Shown in pieces: positions 51,118 to 60,990 of a DNA stretch of 64,000 bases (position 1 is the stretch's first letter; every line of letters begins with the position of its first letter). The DNA is from Daphnia carinata (Eukaryota > Arthropoda > Branchiopoda > Diplostraca > Daphniidae), in contig NC_081336.1 in NCBI RefSeq assembly GCF_022539665.2, positions 310,001-374,000 on the forward strand. The letters run 5' to 3'. Made by a program: the position numbers and the translations under genes. The notes below the pieces were generated by a model. It worked only from the letters and a program-made list of their open reading frames with translations. It had not been told where the DNA came from and did not search any database.

Positions 51118-52752
51118 TTAACCAGATGTGGCCGTGCAGTACAAAGCATTTAGTTTCTGGAGGTCCAGCTGTAAATGGAATCATGTAACCAAGAATTATT
51201 CACAATGACCCCATCAATTTTTAATATATTTATGAATTTATATATATATATTTTTTTAATACAGGAAGATATACCGAACTAAATCCTGTTCGTTGTCCTA
51301 TGACAGGTGTACCAATAAGTGGCGTGATGACATCAATTGTACTGTCAATAGCAAATGCCTTCCTTGGATAATGCATCACAGATCCTACGGGAAAAATTGT
51401 TTTACATGAGGAAGAAATCAATGGAACACTTTGATTGTTGACCTTGGTATGTACAAATTTTACAAATCTAGGTCTGGACAATTTACAATTCAGTTTTTTA
51501 AATTACCAATAACCGTTAAAGATCATATAAGGGTATAATTTTACCGTAATCGTAAGAAAGTCCTAAGGTGGTGACCTGTGACGTTGTCAGTGCATTGAAA
51601 TTGCTTTTGTACTCTGTCATGTAATATAAATCAGTCATTGACATTTTAATATTTAAACAACGGCGTAAGTTATACTTCAAGATATGTGTCGTGAGAGTAG
51701 TTAACAATATTACAGTAATTTCACTTGTACTTACGGTCTAAAACGTTGTTTAGATTGATGGATACATACGTATCACGATCTGGACGCGAGTGTTCGTGGA
51801 AGAATCCAGCGGTGTGCATTAGCTCGTGCATGACGACTCCTGGTGCCCAAGACGCGATACATCCATCATCGAGACTCACATCCTGGACACCTTGATTAAT
51901 GAGGCCTATATAGCTCCAGCAGCTTTGTACAGAAAGTAAAATTTTGTCTTACTTAAAGTCTAGTCTTAGTCTAAAGTTAAAGCGTAGATGTTTAAAGCTA
52001 AACATTTCAAATAAGACATTGTTAAAATAGCCGTACCCTCCACCACTTTTGTAGATCCTGATGTAGTTGGTTTCACAGGTTCGCGGAACGAAACGAATGC
52101 ACGTATTGTTGTGATAGGTACTCATGGCAAATGCGATGACTAGGCGCTGATCGGCAGCTATTGACGTGCGGAATTAAGACCAATATATAAGTCAAACGGA
52201 TGTTCGTCGATCGAATAAATAGTTTTCTGGCGCTAGCAGCGAGCAATAGACTTACTGTATGTGTCTGCGATGACATAGGGAATGGTTGCTTTCGGCCAAC
52301 GATAATTAGTGTATATGATAGCATTTTTTTCTCCCCATGCCTTAATGTCACCTTCCAGGAGGTGAGGATCCTGTTTGTCCCACGGAAAGAATTCATCTGC
52401 AGATCCTATATTTAAATTGTAATTAAAGGGCCCAACTCGCATCACTACCACAAGATTTAAACGATTGTTTGTTTGATTATTTACCTCTCGTTAAGATGGA
52501 AAATTGACTGTTGAGTTCTTCGTCAGTAAGTGGCTTCCCAGCTTTGAAATTGATGGCCTGATAATTGAATTTAATCAGAAATTATTGCATTCCCCATTCA
52601 TTCGAGCGTTGATGAGTAAACAGTTTTTAATTCTTTTGTCTGATTAAGCTTGTTACCTGATCACTTTTTACGTTTTGCATCAAAACGGGCGTTGCCATAA
52701 CCGATCCAAACCCAATACATGTCCCCAAAAAGACTAAGATCATCAGTGACAT
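51118..52752 (-). CDS. Astacin-family metalloprotease, cluster copy 3
   Basis: Exons 52752-52657, 52557-52485, 52405-52256, 52157-52037, 51922-51735, 51613-51545, 51384-51275 and 51168-51118 encode 285 residues. A signal peptide spans about 1-21. The zinc site [19 protein letters not shown] has His179, His183 and His189, with Met-turn SVMHYP. Zymogen element EGDIK. It ends LDLQKLNALYCTATSG, almost the same tail as copy 2, while its mature N-terminal part (SADEFFPWDKQDP) is closer to copy 1 (SAEEYFPWEKQDP). This mosaic similarity suggests exchange between copies. Divergent from serine protease 3. Confidence 0.92.
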
Positions 52753-54185
52753 GTTGTGCTGTTTTTTTCTGACGATTTTGAACTGGAATTTTGTTGAAGT
52801 CTGCGAAGCGGGATGAAAAAAAAAATTACCAAACATTCCGTATAGATTTTGAATTGAATAATGGTTTACCGTTGATTGAGGCTCTGATAACAGCTTCTTT
52901 CACCGTAAAGATTCGAGAGACTTTAGCAGCAGCATGTGGTGATGATCCGTTTTCCTCCTGCTTACTTATAGGTCCACGACATCGTTTAGCTGAGCTTAAC
53001 ACTACTGAGCTTTTGGGTGGGGCTAAATTTTTTGTTATTTACCTGTAGCTTAGAAGTTATTCCTACTTCATGGTCTTCATTTGCCGTGACAGTCTTTGAT
53101 TTATTGTGGTGACATAAAAAAATGGAGTAGTTAAAACAGGGACATCTGGGTTTGAAGCGGAAGGTAAACATGTTTGCGCATGTGCGTTTGAGTTGTTAAA
53201 CCGCGATCGCCGCCAATTGAAACGAACCTCTTTGTGGCAGCTGCGTAAAACAGCAACAAGCCGGTTTTCAATATTGCATGTCCGTAAATGTCGTCCTGCG
53301 GATGAAGCATGTGTATGTCCTTCCTCTGTTCCTAAGTACCTGGTTCGCGCCCGTGTTAATGTGTTATACTGCTACGTGAGGAATATTGCATTACGTTCTC
53401 CGTGCCATAAAACACAGTTTAGCCCACCGGTAGAACTCGTAAACTTTAATGTGAGGATGTCTAGCACACTTGGCAGTTATGCGTTTATATGTTGTTGTTT
53501 GTTTTTTTTCAGGCGTTGAAATGGACGTTTGTTTACGTTGAACCAAACTCCAGTTCCCGCGTGAGATTCTATATTTCTCCATTAAATAATATATTTTTTA
53601 CTATATCTTTGCCTGTACAAGTAAATTTATGTTCATCTGGATCGTATCGTCAGTTTTATGGCGTACATAAAATTGTTTTTCGTAAACACCAAGCTGTAGG
53701 CCCATACGGCAATAAAAAGAACGTCGCAAGTGTTGTATCTAGTAACGAAAAAGATGAATTCCCTGCTAATGCGCTACTTATTTTACTTTAACATTAGCTA
53801 TGTTTAAATGCAATAGAAAATTCATAGTAGGCGGTACTGTAACATAACTGTTTTCTAACGATTGGGTAGGATCTTTTTACCTGTCAACCAATAAGGTAGG
53901 AAAGCAGCAACTGCCGAACAAAAAAAAACAATTGTTAGACGAGGTTTTCTGGAAACCACACCTTAAGCATTACGAAAACATAGTTGTAATACGTAGTCCA
54001 AGTAAATTTTTATCCCCCAGCATGTAAGCTAGTTACACGTGTACAACTAAGATTAGAGCCACCTGCGTTCAATTTTCATATAAAAAGGCTGTATCTCTTC
54101 TACGTGATCATCATTGGATCGCCATCGCTTACTATCATATTAACATTTCTTTCGGTCAACTCTCGCAGTTTGTTCGTCTGTTACG
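52753..54185. promoter_or_regulatory. Bidirectional intergenic region of protease pair 3
   Basis: AGGCGG at 53829 and ATTGG at 53861, 32 bases apart as in pairs 1 and 2. CCAAT at 53888 and a CTGCCGAAC block at about 53911. A good TATA box, TATAAAAA at 54079-54086, lies about 100 bases before the serine protease ATG. The gap is about 500 bases longer than in pairs 1 and 2; the extra part (about 53050-53800) shows no secure gene. Confidence 0.55.
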
Positions 54186-56405
54186 ATGCGTCTTACTTTA
54201 TGGGTTTGCACATCCCTTTGAATTTATTTCCTCATTTAGAGTACCATTCTTTAGAAGCTAGATACAGTCATTGCATATTATTATTATTAGAAAAGTATTT
54301 TAATTTTTGGTTTGCATTTTCTCGTCGTTTAGGCTATTGGCCTGTTTTGCCTCGTTGGATTAATGCATTCCCATCCACTTGAAGAAGGTAACGTAAGGGT
54401 TTCTATACTGAGTTGTGCAAATGATTACTATGAGCTTGCAAGACTGTTAGGTTTCCCCTTGTTTCTTGACATAATAAGGCGAATTGGTTGCATTTTGTTT
54501 CAGTGGCTGATCCCAACAAAATTGTCAATGGGATACCGGCTTTGGCTGGAGAATTTCCTTACATGGTATGAATAATTTTTCTCTTTTCTTCATGATTTGT
54601 TTGTTTAATGATATTCAATATTAATGTTAAACTTTTTCAGACTCTTTTGCACTTGAACGGTTATCTGTGTGGCGGTTCCCTGATTGGCCCCTCGCACGTC
54701 TTGACAGCAGCCCATTGCTTATACGAGTAAGGAATCTCAATTCTACTTACATTAAAAATATTTACTTGATGATAAATTCAGTTGTGAAAAATGGTTCTCT
54801 AAGTAATAAGGAAAAATTCCAGAATTGTATTCTAAATGATTGCGAACCATTAGCGTACACATAACTATAATAATCAGTTACCTATACAATCCCTAATCCT
54901 TGTAATTTCTTATATTTTTTTATAAGTCATACCCTCTCGGAAGTGAGCATGTTCAACGTTTACGTAAACACACTGTCAGTTAGCGGCGGTGGAACTGGTG
55001 CTGTCAGTAGAGGAGTGAAGAATTTCATCATTCATCCCAACTACAATCCCAATACCATGGTAAGCAATTCATTTTGTGTTAAATAAGCAAAAAAAGAATT
55101 TGTATTGATAAGTATGAAAAGGGAAGCAAAACGAAAGCTATCCCTTTTGTATAGATTTTAGTTTAGAATTTATTCAACTTCAGCGATCTATGGCGTAATA
55201 GTTTATATAGACGGTTTAAGGTCGAGATCCACATACATTATTTAACATTTTGAATTAAAAGAATGTACGTAAAATTATTTGATTGTTTCCATAGGATAAC
55301 GACGTCGCCTTGCTGGTCCTGAATTCACCCATTACAAATATCGCGCTCGCCACCCTTCCGTCAGACACTATTGCAAACGCAACAACTTTGGCACCAGCAA
55401 CAACAAAACCCACAACCACAACAAAGCCGATTACAACTACCACCAAACCTACCACAACAACTAAGACGACCACAACTACAAAGACGACAACTAAGCCAAC
55501 CACAACTACAAAGACGACAACTAAGCCAACAACTACAACTAAGACAACCACAACTACAAGGACGACAACTAAGCCAACTACAACTACGAAGACAACAACT
55601 AAGCCAACCACAACGACGAAGACAACAACCACTAAATCGACAACGACGTTAAAAACGACAACAACGAAACCAACGTGCTCTTGTACGTGCCCGCCACCAA
55701 CAGCGCCAGCAGTCATTACAACAACACCGGGTAGCCTACCACCAACAACAACTGCAGCACCGGCAAGTACAACTACGGCGAATCCGCTTTGTCCAGCCAA
55801 CTCGACGACGCCCACAAAACTATCACCGCTCAGCGATTTTTACCAAACCAAAGCTTTCAGTACTTATGCCAACAGTCCCGCTATCATTACAGGATGGGGA
55901 ACGACATCCTCAGGTTCATATTTTTTAAACTGTTAACACATTGGCATCATGTTTCTTAATTTTTCTCTTTTTTTTTGTTGCCAATAACTATGTTCCGCAT
56001 ATTGCAACTAAAAGGAGGCAGCATTTCTCAAGTGTTGCTGAAAGCTTCCGTCACCGTTCTAGACAACACAGTCTGCACCAGCCAATATGGCAGTTACTTT
56101 ATCGGAGCTGACATGTTGTGTGCTGCCGCTCCGGGTACGGACACTTGCCAGGTTAGTTAAACCAAAAGAAAAAAAAAATAATACTTTTTGGTACCTTCTA
56201 AGATCACTTGTATTATATTAATGCTTTTTTGTGTGACTGTGGTGGTGTTTAGGGTGACAGTGGTGGCCCTCTCTTCGTTGGTGGAGTACAAGTAGGTATC
56301 ACCAGCTGGGGCAATGGTTGTGCTGATGCTAATTATGCCGGCATATATACCCGAGTCACCACTTACGTTAGCTGGATCAAGACCACACAGGCGAGCAATC
56401 CTTAA
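54186..56405 (+). CDS. Serine protease 3, trypsin-type, with mucin-like linker
   Basis: Exons 54186-54203, 54333-54387, 54504-54565, 54641-54726, 54927-55059, 55295-55913, 56015-56151 and 56253-56405 encode 420 residues. Signal peptide about 1-20. The zymogen site NKIVNG gives a standard trypsin-like N-terminus after cleavage. The triad is His70 (TAAHC), Asp121 (DNDVALLVL) and Ser373 (GDSGGP). Asp before TCQ predicts cleavage after Lys or Arg. The pocket wall [15 protein letters not shown] is complete. Residues about 147-282 form a Thr/Lys/Pro tract shorter than in copies 1 and 2, followed by a CSCTCPPP element found only here. The tract lies between the first and second beta-barrel. This is the only copy in which every expected catalytic feature is present. 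Confidence 0.94.
55380..55670 (+). repeat. Thr/Lys-rich coding repeats of serine protease 3
   Basis: Imperfect 12 to 36-base units ([11 protein letters not shown] type) inside exon 6. Shorter and less regular than in copies 1 and 2. Confidence 0.75.
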
Positions 56406-56893
56406 GAAGGAATGTCGAGGCAATTTTGTTCGTCTTTTGCCTGTGGAAATTTTTCACATTTCGTTTGTTTTACCTTTGAATTGGTAGTGGAGTATAATGC
56501 CTGTCTGGTTTGTATCCTAAACCATCATTGTGTTTTGCTAGAATTTAGACATGTACCGTGCGTTGCACGAGTTACAAGTTGCATTTAAAAAGGGCATAAT
56601 AAAATTATTTCTTCAGCAACGGTAGCCAATGCAAAGATTATTTATTATATGGTGCTCCAGTAATTTATATGTTGTTACTATAGGTCGCGTCGTCATCTCT
56701 GGAGCTTAACAAACACCATTAGCTCAAGTGGTTTTGTAGGCGCTGAAAAAAATACAAAATTGACAAAAAAAAAGTCGAGCTTATTTTGTCGGGTTCGTTA
56801 AAATCTTAATCTTCGTTAAAATTTCTTTATCAGTTATGGTAATTTTTGTAAGCTCGTAAAATTATATGTTAGTCATATGCTATGCATCGTAAG
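56406..56893. other. 3' flank of the protease cluster
   Basis: Poly(A) signal region ATAATAAAATTATTTC at about 56598. No coding signal. Confidence 0.5.
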
Positions 56894-56972
56894 TGGTTCA
56901 TATCTTTGTGGTAGAGCATTGGTCGATGGTTTCAAAGGTCTTGGGTTCAAATCTGATGTGCAGCTCAATGAA
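56894..56972 (+). repeat. tRNA-like sequence 1
   Basis: A-box-like TTTGTGGTAGAGCATTGG and B-box GGGTTCAAATC at tRNA spacing. The acceptor stem does not pair well. Confidence 0.5.
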
Positions 56973-57130
56973 CTCATAAAAGAAATATTGTAATTTATGT
57001 TTCTCATAAATGAAAATATTCCGAAAATGAGTGAGCTAATATAAGTTTATCTTGAACCATGCAACAAAAATTATTCTAAGTGTAAATATGTTGTCGTTAA
57101 TAGATTAAGAAAAACAGACAGGGTGAATGT

Positions 57131-57205
57131 ATGGTTCATGGCTCAGTGGTAAAGCATCGGCATTGTACGCTGACGGTTAAAGGTTCAATCCCCAAACGAA
57201 TCAAA
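57131..57205 (+). repeat. tRNA-like sequence 2
   Basis: D-arm-like GGCTCAGTGGTAAAGC and B-box GGTTCAATCC with a short T stem. Related at the D arm to tRNA-like sequences 5-7. Confidence 0.5.
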
Positions 57206-57531
57206 TAAATATAACAGTTTCAATTGAAACGATGTGATAACAAAGGATATATACATATCCAAGATATCAAGCACATGCAAATGTTTTCCAAAGGTTGGAA
57301 TAGATGTCCATCATGTCCTACGGTTAAAATTCGTTATAAAGTTCTAATACTTAGTACTTAATAAATACTAAGTACAGAGAAACATAACTTATTTATTAAA
57401 ATTTGTTACTAGTTGCGAGATTAACTGTTAGTAAAATATCCGTTCGCGTGCTTCGCACGAAGTTTCCCAACTCGACTGGCCCCGTGGAATCGTGACACCT
57501 GGGAAGGTAGGAGCCTGTTGAATCGGAAACG

Positions 57532-57600
57532 TGACGGGGAATCGAACCAGGAACCTTCGAGTTGGGAAGAGGACGCCTTGCCTTTCTGGCATTTGCCCCC
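57532..57600 (-). repeat. tRNA-like or SINE head 3
   Basis: On the minus strand, AGAAAGGCAAGGCGTCC then GGTTCGATTCCCCGTC, a good B-box and T arm. Sequence differs from the others; probably a separate SINE family. Confidence 0.45.
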
Positions 57601-57685
57601 CTATATCCCCCCATTGGGATTTGGTTTTCTATTGACTCGTCGGCATAACTACCTTAATATGTTGAAGATATAGACCTTCATATAA

Positions 57686-57762
57686 TATACCTCGTAGCTC
57701 ATTGGTAAAGCATTGGATTGATAAGCTATATGACTTGGGTTCAAATCCCACGATTGTCTATC
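57686..57762 (+). repeat. tRNA-like sequence 4
   Basis: TAGCTCATTGGTAAAGCATTGG A-box region and GGGTTCAAATCCCA T arm at the right spacing. One of the better tRNA-like folds. Confidence 0.55.
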
Positions 57763-58006
57763 TGCAATAGCATCTGAGGAAATAATTTATTGCTTTCTGT
57801 TTAACAAATTAATAAATGGACTTTGATATATCCATTTATTGTTATAGGTTCTTCTTCTTCCTTATATGATTTCCCTTTTATCAAGTAAGGCACTTGAGAT
57901 GTTGTTTTTGCACACCCTTGCGTAAGCCTTATTAGCATTACTCATGCAAGGTTTCATATTAACGCAATTTTCACGAATGAATTTGTTATCACATTAGAAT
58001 ATAATC

Positions 58007-58076
58007 TGACTCTTTTGGGGATCGAACCCAAACCTACGGCATACCACGCCGACGCTCAACCGTTGAGCCATAAGTC
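58007..58076 (-). repeat. tRNA-like sequence 5, near-complete cloverleaf
   Basis: Minus strand, 70 bases. The D stem GCTC/GAGC, anticodon stem CGGC/GCCG with a 7-base loop containing GGT after a T, and T stem TTTGGG/CCCAAA all pair. The acceptor stem GACTTAT/AGAGTC pairs with one or two mismatches. It could be a diverged tRNA-Thr(GGT), but it lies among degenerate relatives. Confidence 0.5.
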
Positions 58077-58206
58077 ACACTTTTTACGTTACACGTTTGC
58101 CATTAAATTCAAGGTAACTTCTTTACACTTGCAATAATAATTAGTATTAACGCGAGTTAATTATTAAATCGCTTGTACATCAGGTAGTTAATTGTTATTT
58201 CCACTG

Positions 58207-58272
58207 CAGTAGAGATTTGAACTCTGGCCATTCAGTATACGTAACCGACGCTCAACCACTGAGCCGTGAATC
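58207..58272 (-). repeat. tRNA-like sequence 6
   Basis: Minus strand: GGCTCAGTGGTTGAGCGTCGG D arm, nearly identical to sequences 5 and 7, and AGAGTTCAAATCTCT T arm. The anticodon stem is weak. Confidence 0.5.
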
Positions 58273-58420
58273 ACATATTTGTTACTTGCCCAATATTTGT
58301 CGATCGGAGGATTAGTGGAACTTACATTAGAAAGAATGAAGTAAAGGAAAACATATATGTTGATTATACAAGTTCTACTATTAATATTTTGGATAAGTTC
58401 CAAACATTGTTAAACTTGAC

Positions 58421-58487
58421 TCTATATGGTTTCGAACTATATACTTTCGACATTCTAAGCCGACGCTCAACCATTGAGCCATGAGTC
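58421..58487 (-). repeat. tRNA-like sequence 7
   Basis: Minus strand: GGCTCAATGGTTGAGCGTCGG D arm and AGTTCGAAACC B-box. The T stem is poor. Confidence 0.45.
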
Positions 58488-58585
58488 ACATTACACAATC
58501 AAACTTATTGTTACTTGATGACAGGACCTGTGTACAAACACTGATGTGAACGAAAATGACGATATTCGTAGATTCATTTTTTCAC

Positions 58586-58656
58586 TCAACCGGGATTTGA
58601 TCCTGAGATATAACGCTTAGCCAACCAATGCTTTACCTTTCAGCTATAGGCTACGA
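58586..58656 (-). repeat. tRNA-like sequence 8
   Basis: Minus strand: TAGCTGAAAGGTAAAGCATTGG A-box region and GGATCAAATCC B-box. The A-box side resembles sequence 4, which lies on the other strand. Confidence 0.45.
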
Positions 58657-58745
58657 TATCAATAGTAGTTAAATTAATACTTAAATCACACAAATTCACT
58701 TTCCAATTTAAAAATTTTTGCTTGTCGATGATATCACTCAATTGT

Positions 58746-58818
58746 ACCTACACTGAGATTTGAACCCCAGAACTTTGCATTCTCTCGCTAACGCTTAACC
58801 GTTAACCTACCTAGTCAC
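58746..58818 (-). repeat. tRNA-like sequence 9
   Basis: Minus strand: TAGGTTAACGGTTAAGCGTTAG and GGGGTTCAAATCTCA, with tRNA spacing. The acceptor stem is not supported. Confidence 0.45.
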
Positions 58819-59873
58819 ATGTTCAGAAGTGTTCTGCACAATGATGAATGTTCTGAATATTTTTCGAGACATCTAGCGGAGAAATAACAATTCATTTTCA
58901 TGTCCTTCACAACTCTTCCGTCAGCTGCTGTCAGCCGTGCCATTTCGCTTGGCGTTGGATCTCAGGATGGCAGCTAAAATGGACGTCTTCCTTCTTGATA
59001 TTTCACGACCGACTTCGTGTTTGAATACTTCGTGTTTGAATACTTCGTGTTTTTTTTTAAATCTGGGTTTTGTGAATGAAATCCAAGGAAACTTGTTAAA
59101 GGTATTATGGCAAATATTTACGTCAAAGAATAATTGCACTACCGATTAAAAATTATATAGAGAAGGAGGAGGAGCAGGGCTCGACTTTACCAGCACGTTT
59201 TCATCTCCGTTTGGCAAATACGCCCACCTTTGTACCAAAGGTGCTACATAAAGAAAGCAGTTCTTTATAAGTCATTTGACAATGTAAATTTTCTAGATTC
59301 TAGCAGGTTCAACTGAATTCTATCAGGTGATGTTACAATTTATTGTTAACAGTTTTAGTTGGGTAACTATTTCTAGATCTTTGGGATGTACCTAGTGTGC
59401 TGTGTGTGCCGCAGAGTTGGTCCGTGGCAGAAGGGAATGCTGTGAGTGTTCTTTTTTTAGTGTAAATAAACGATTTTCAGTTCAACATGATTTTGGTCTT
59501 GTCATTGTTCGTTACTGGCCGATCAAATGTGTCACATTATGAAGGACACTGAAAACGTGAGTTAAGAAAACTTCTTTTTCATGTGTATTGAAGACTCTGA
59601 CTCTGACTGCCCAAATTGACTGTCAATCACAAAAAAAAAGTTTCATTTTTAAATTTTTTGTTTTGCTATGGCTAGACTTAACGTGGAACGGGTAGGTAGA
59701 AAAAATTAAGTTTATCTTCTGATTTTTAATAACTCAACTAAGACAAAATACACAAGAAAAATAAATTTGAAATAGTTTTTATTGTCCCACCTCCTCCCAT
59801 CAATTCCACCACTGTTTTACATAACACATATATATATACAAATACATACATACATAAATACATACACTTATTG
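58819..59873. other. Intergenic, nothing recognised
   Basis: Three tandem copies of a 15-base CTTCGTGTTTGAATA-like unit at about 59012-59052. A tetranucleotide (CATA)n-like stretch at about 59826-59868. No gene. Confidence 0.4.
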
Positions 59874-60237
59874 AGCTAACCCCTTGGCTGCCAGGCCAAT
59901 GCAACCCCGTAGGTTGCTGAAACTACATTCACTACGTCGAGCGTCTTAAGGATCGCCGACCAAAGGGGACTTGTCCGAAGACAAGTCCCGGGCTGGCACG
60001 GTGATAGAAACCATTTTGGGAATGCACACCCAGGTAAACTATCGCCGTACCGACAAGGAGAGGCCCTGCTGGTGCATTGCCTAATATGCGCCTAAAGACA
60101 CAAGGCCTTGTGCCTTTAGGCGCATTGGCGACTGTCCCACCCCATGATATAGAAACCATGAGGCAGAACAGCGCCACCGGTCCCTAAAGCTACAAAAAAA
60201 ATGGGACTCAAACGGGGTGGCAGCCAAGGGGTTAGCT
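59874..60237. mobile_element. 364-bp terminal-inverted-repeat element (MITE-like)
   Basis: Ends are perfect 19-base inverted repeats: AGCTAACCCCTTGGCTGCC at 59874-59892 and its reverse complement at 60219-60237. Inside are two strong hairpins, GGACTTGTCC/GGACAAGTCC type at 59969-59990, and TGCGCCTAAAG..CTTTAGGCGCA at 60089-60126. GC content is well above the flanks. No convincing coding frame and no clear target-site duplication. Confidence 0.7.
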
Positions 60238-60261
60238 TATATACAATACAATGCAAATCAA

Positions 60262-60990
60262 AACGATACCATGGCGAAAGGCGAAGGCAGCGATGAGACG
60301 ATGGCGTAGGCGAATGCGTAGACAGCGGTGAGGCGAAGGCAGCGATGAGACGATGGCGTAGGCGAATGCGTAGACAGCGGTGAGGCGATGGCGAAGAAGG
60401 CGATGTCGAAGAAGGCGATGGCGAGGATGGCGAAGACGGCGATGGGGCGGGCGAGGATGGCGAAGACGGCGATGGGGCGGTGGCGAAGACGGCGATGGCG
60501 AGAATGGCGATGGCAAAGACGGTGAAAGACGGTGATGAGATGACGGCGATGACGAGGACGGCGATGGCGAAGAAGCCGATGGCGATGGCGAAGAAGCCGA
60601 TGAGACGATGGCGATAGCGATAGCGACGGCGATAGCGGCGATAGCGAAGGTGAAGACGGCGATGACGAAGGTGAAGACGGCGATGACGAGGGTGAAGACG
60701 GCGATGACGAGGGTGAAGACGGCGATGACGAAGGTGAAGACGGCGATGACGATGACGAAGGTGAAGACGGCGATGACAAAGGTGAAGACGGCGATGACGA
60801 AGGTGAAGACGGCGATGACGAAGGTGACGATGGCGAAGACGGCGACGAGACGATGGCGAAGGCGAAGACGGCGACGAGACGATGGCGAAGGCGAAGACGG
60901 CGACTGGACGATGGCGAAGGCGAAGACGTCGACTGGACGATGGCAAAGGCAAAGACGGCGACGAGACGATGGCAAAGGCGAGAGATGAGG
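60262..60990. repeat. GGCGAxGACGGCGAT-type minisatellite
   Basis: A 51-base unit is duplicated at about 60287-60390. A 21-base unit (AAGGTGAAGACGGCGATGACG type) then runs about nine times at 60640-60835, with shorter purine-rich variants on both sides. Long open frames in all three minus-strand frames are a consequence of the repeat and are not genes. Confidence 0.8.

Noticed and set aside
53193-53519. Possible extra gene between astacin 3 and serine protease 3
   Set aside because: No known motif, no signal peptide and no counterpart in the equivalent region of pairs 1 and 2.
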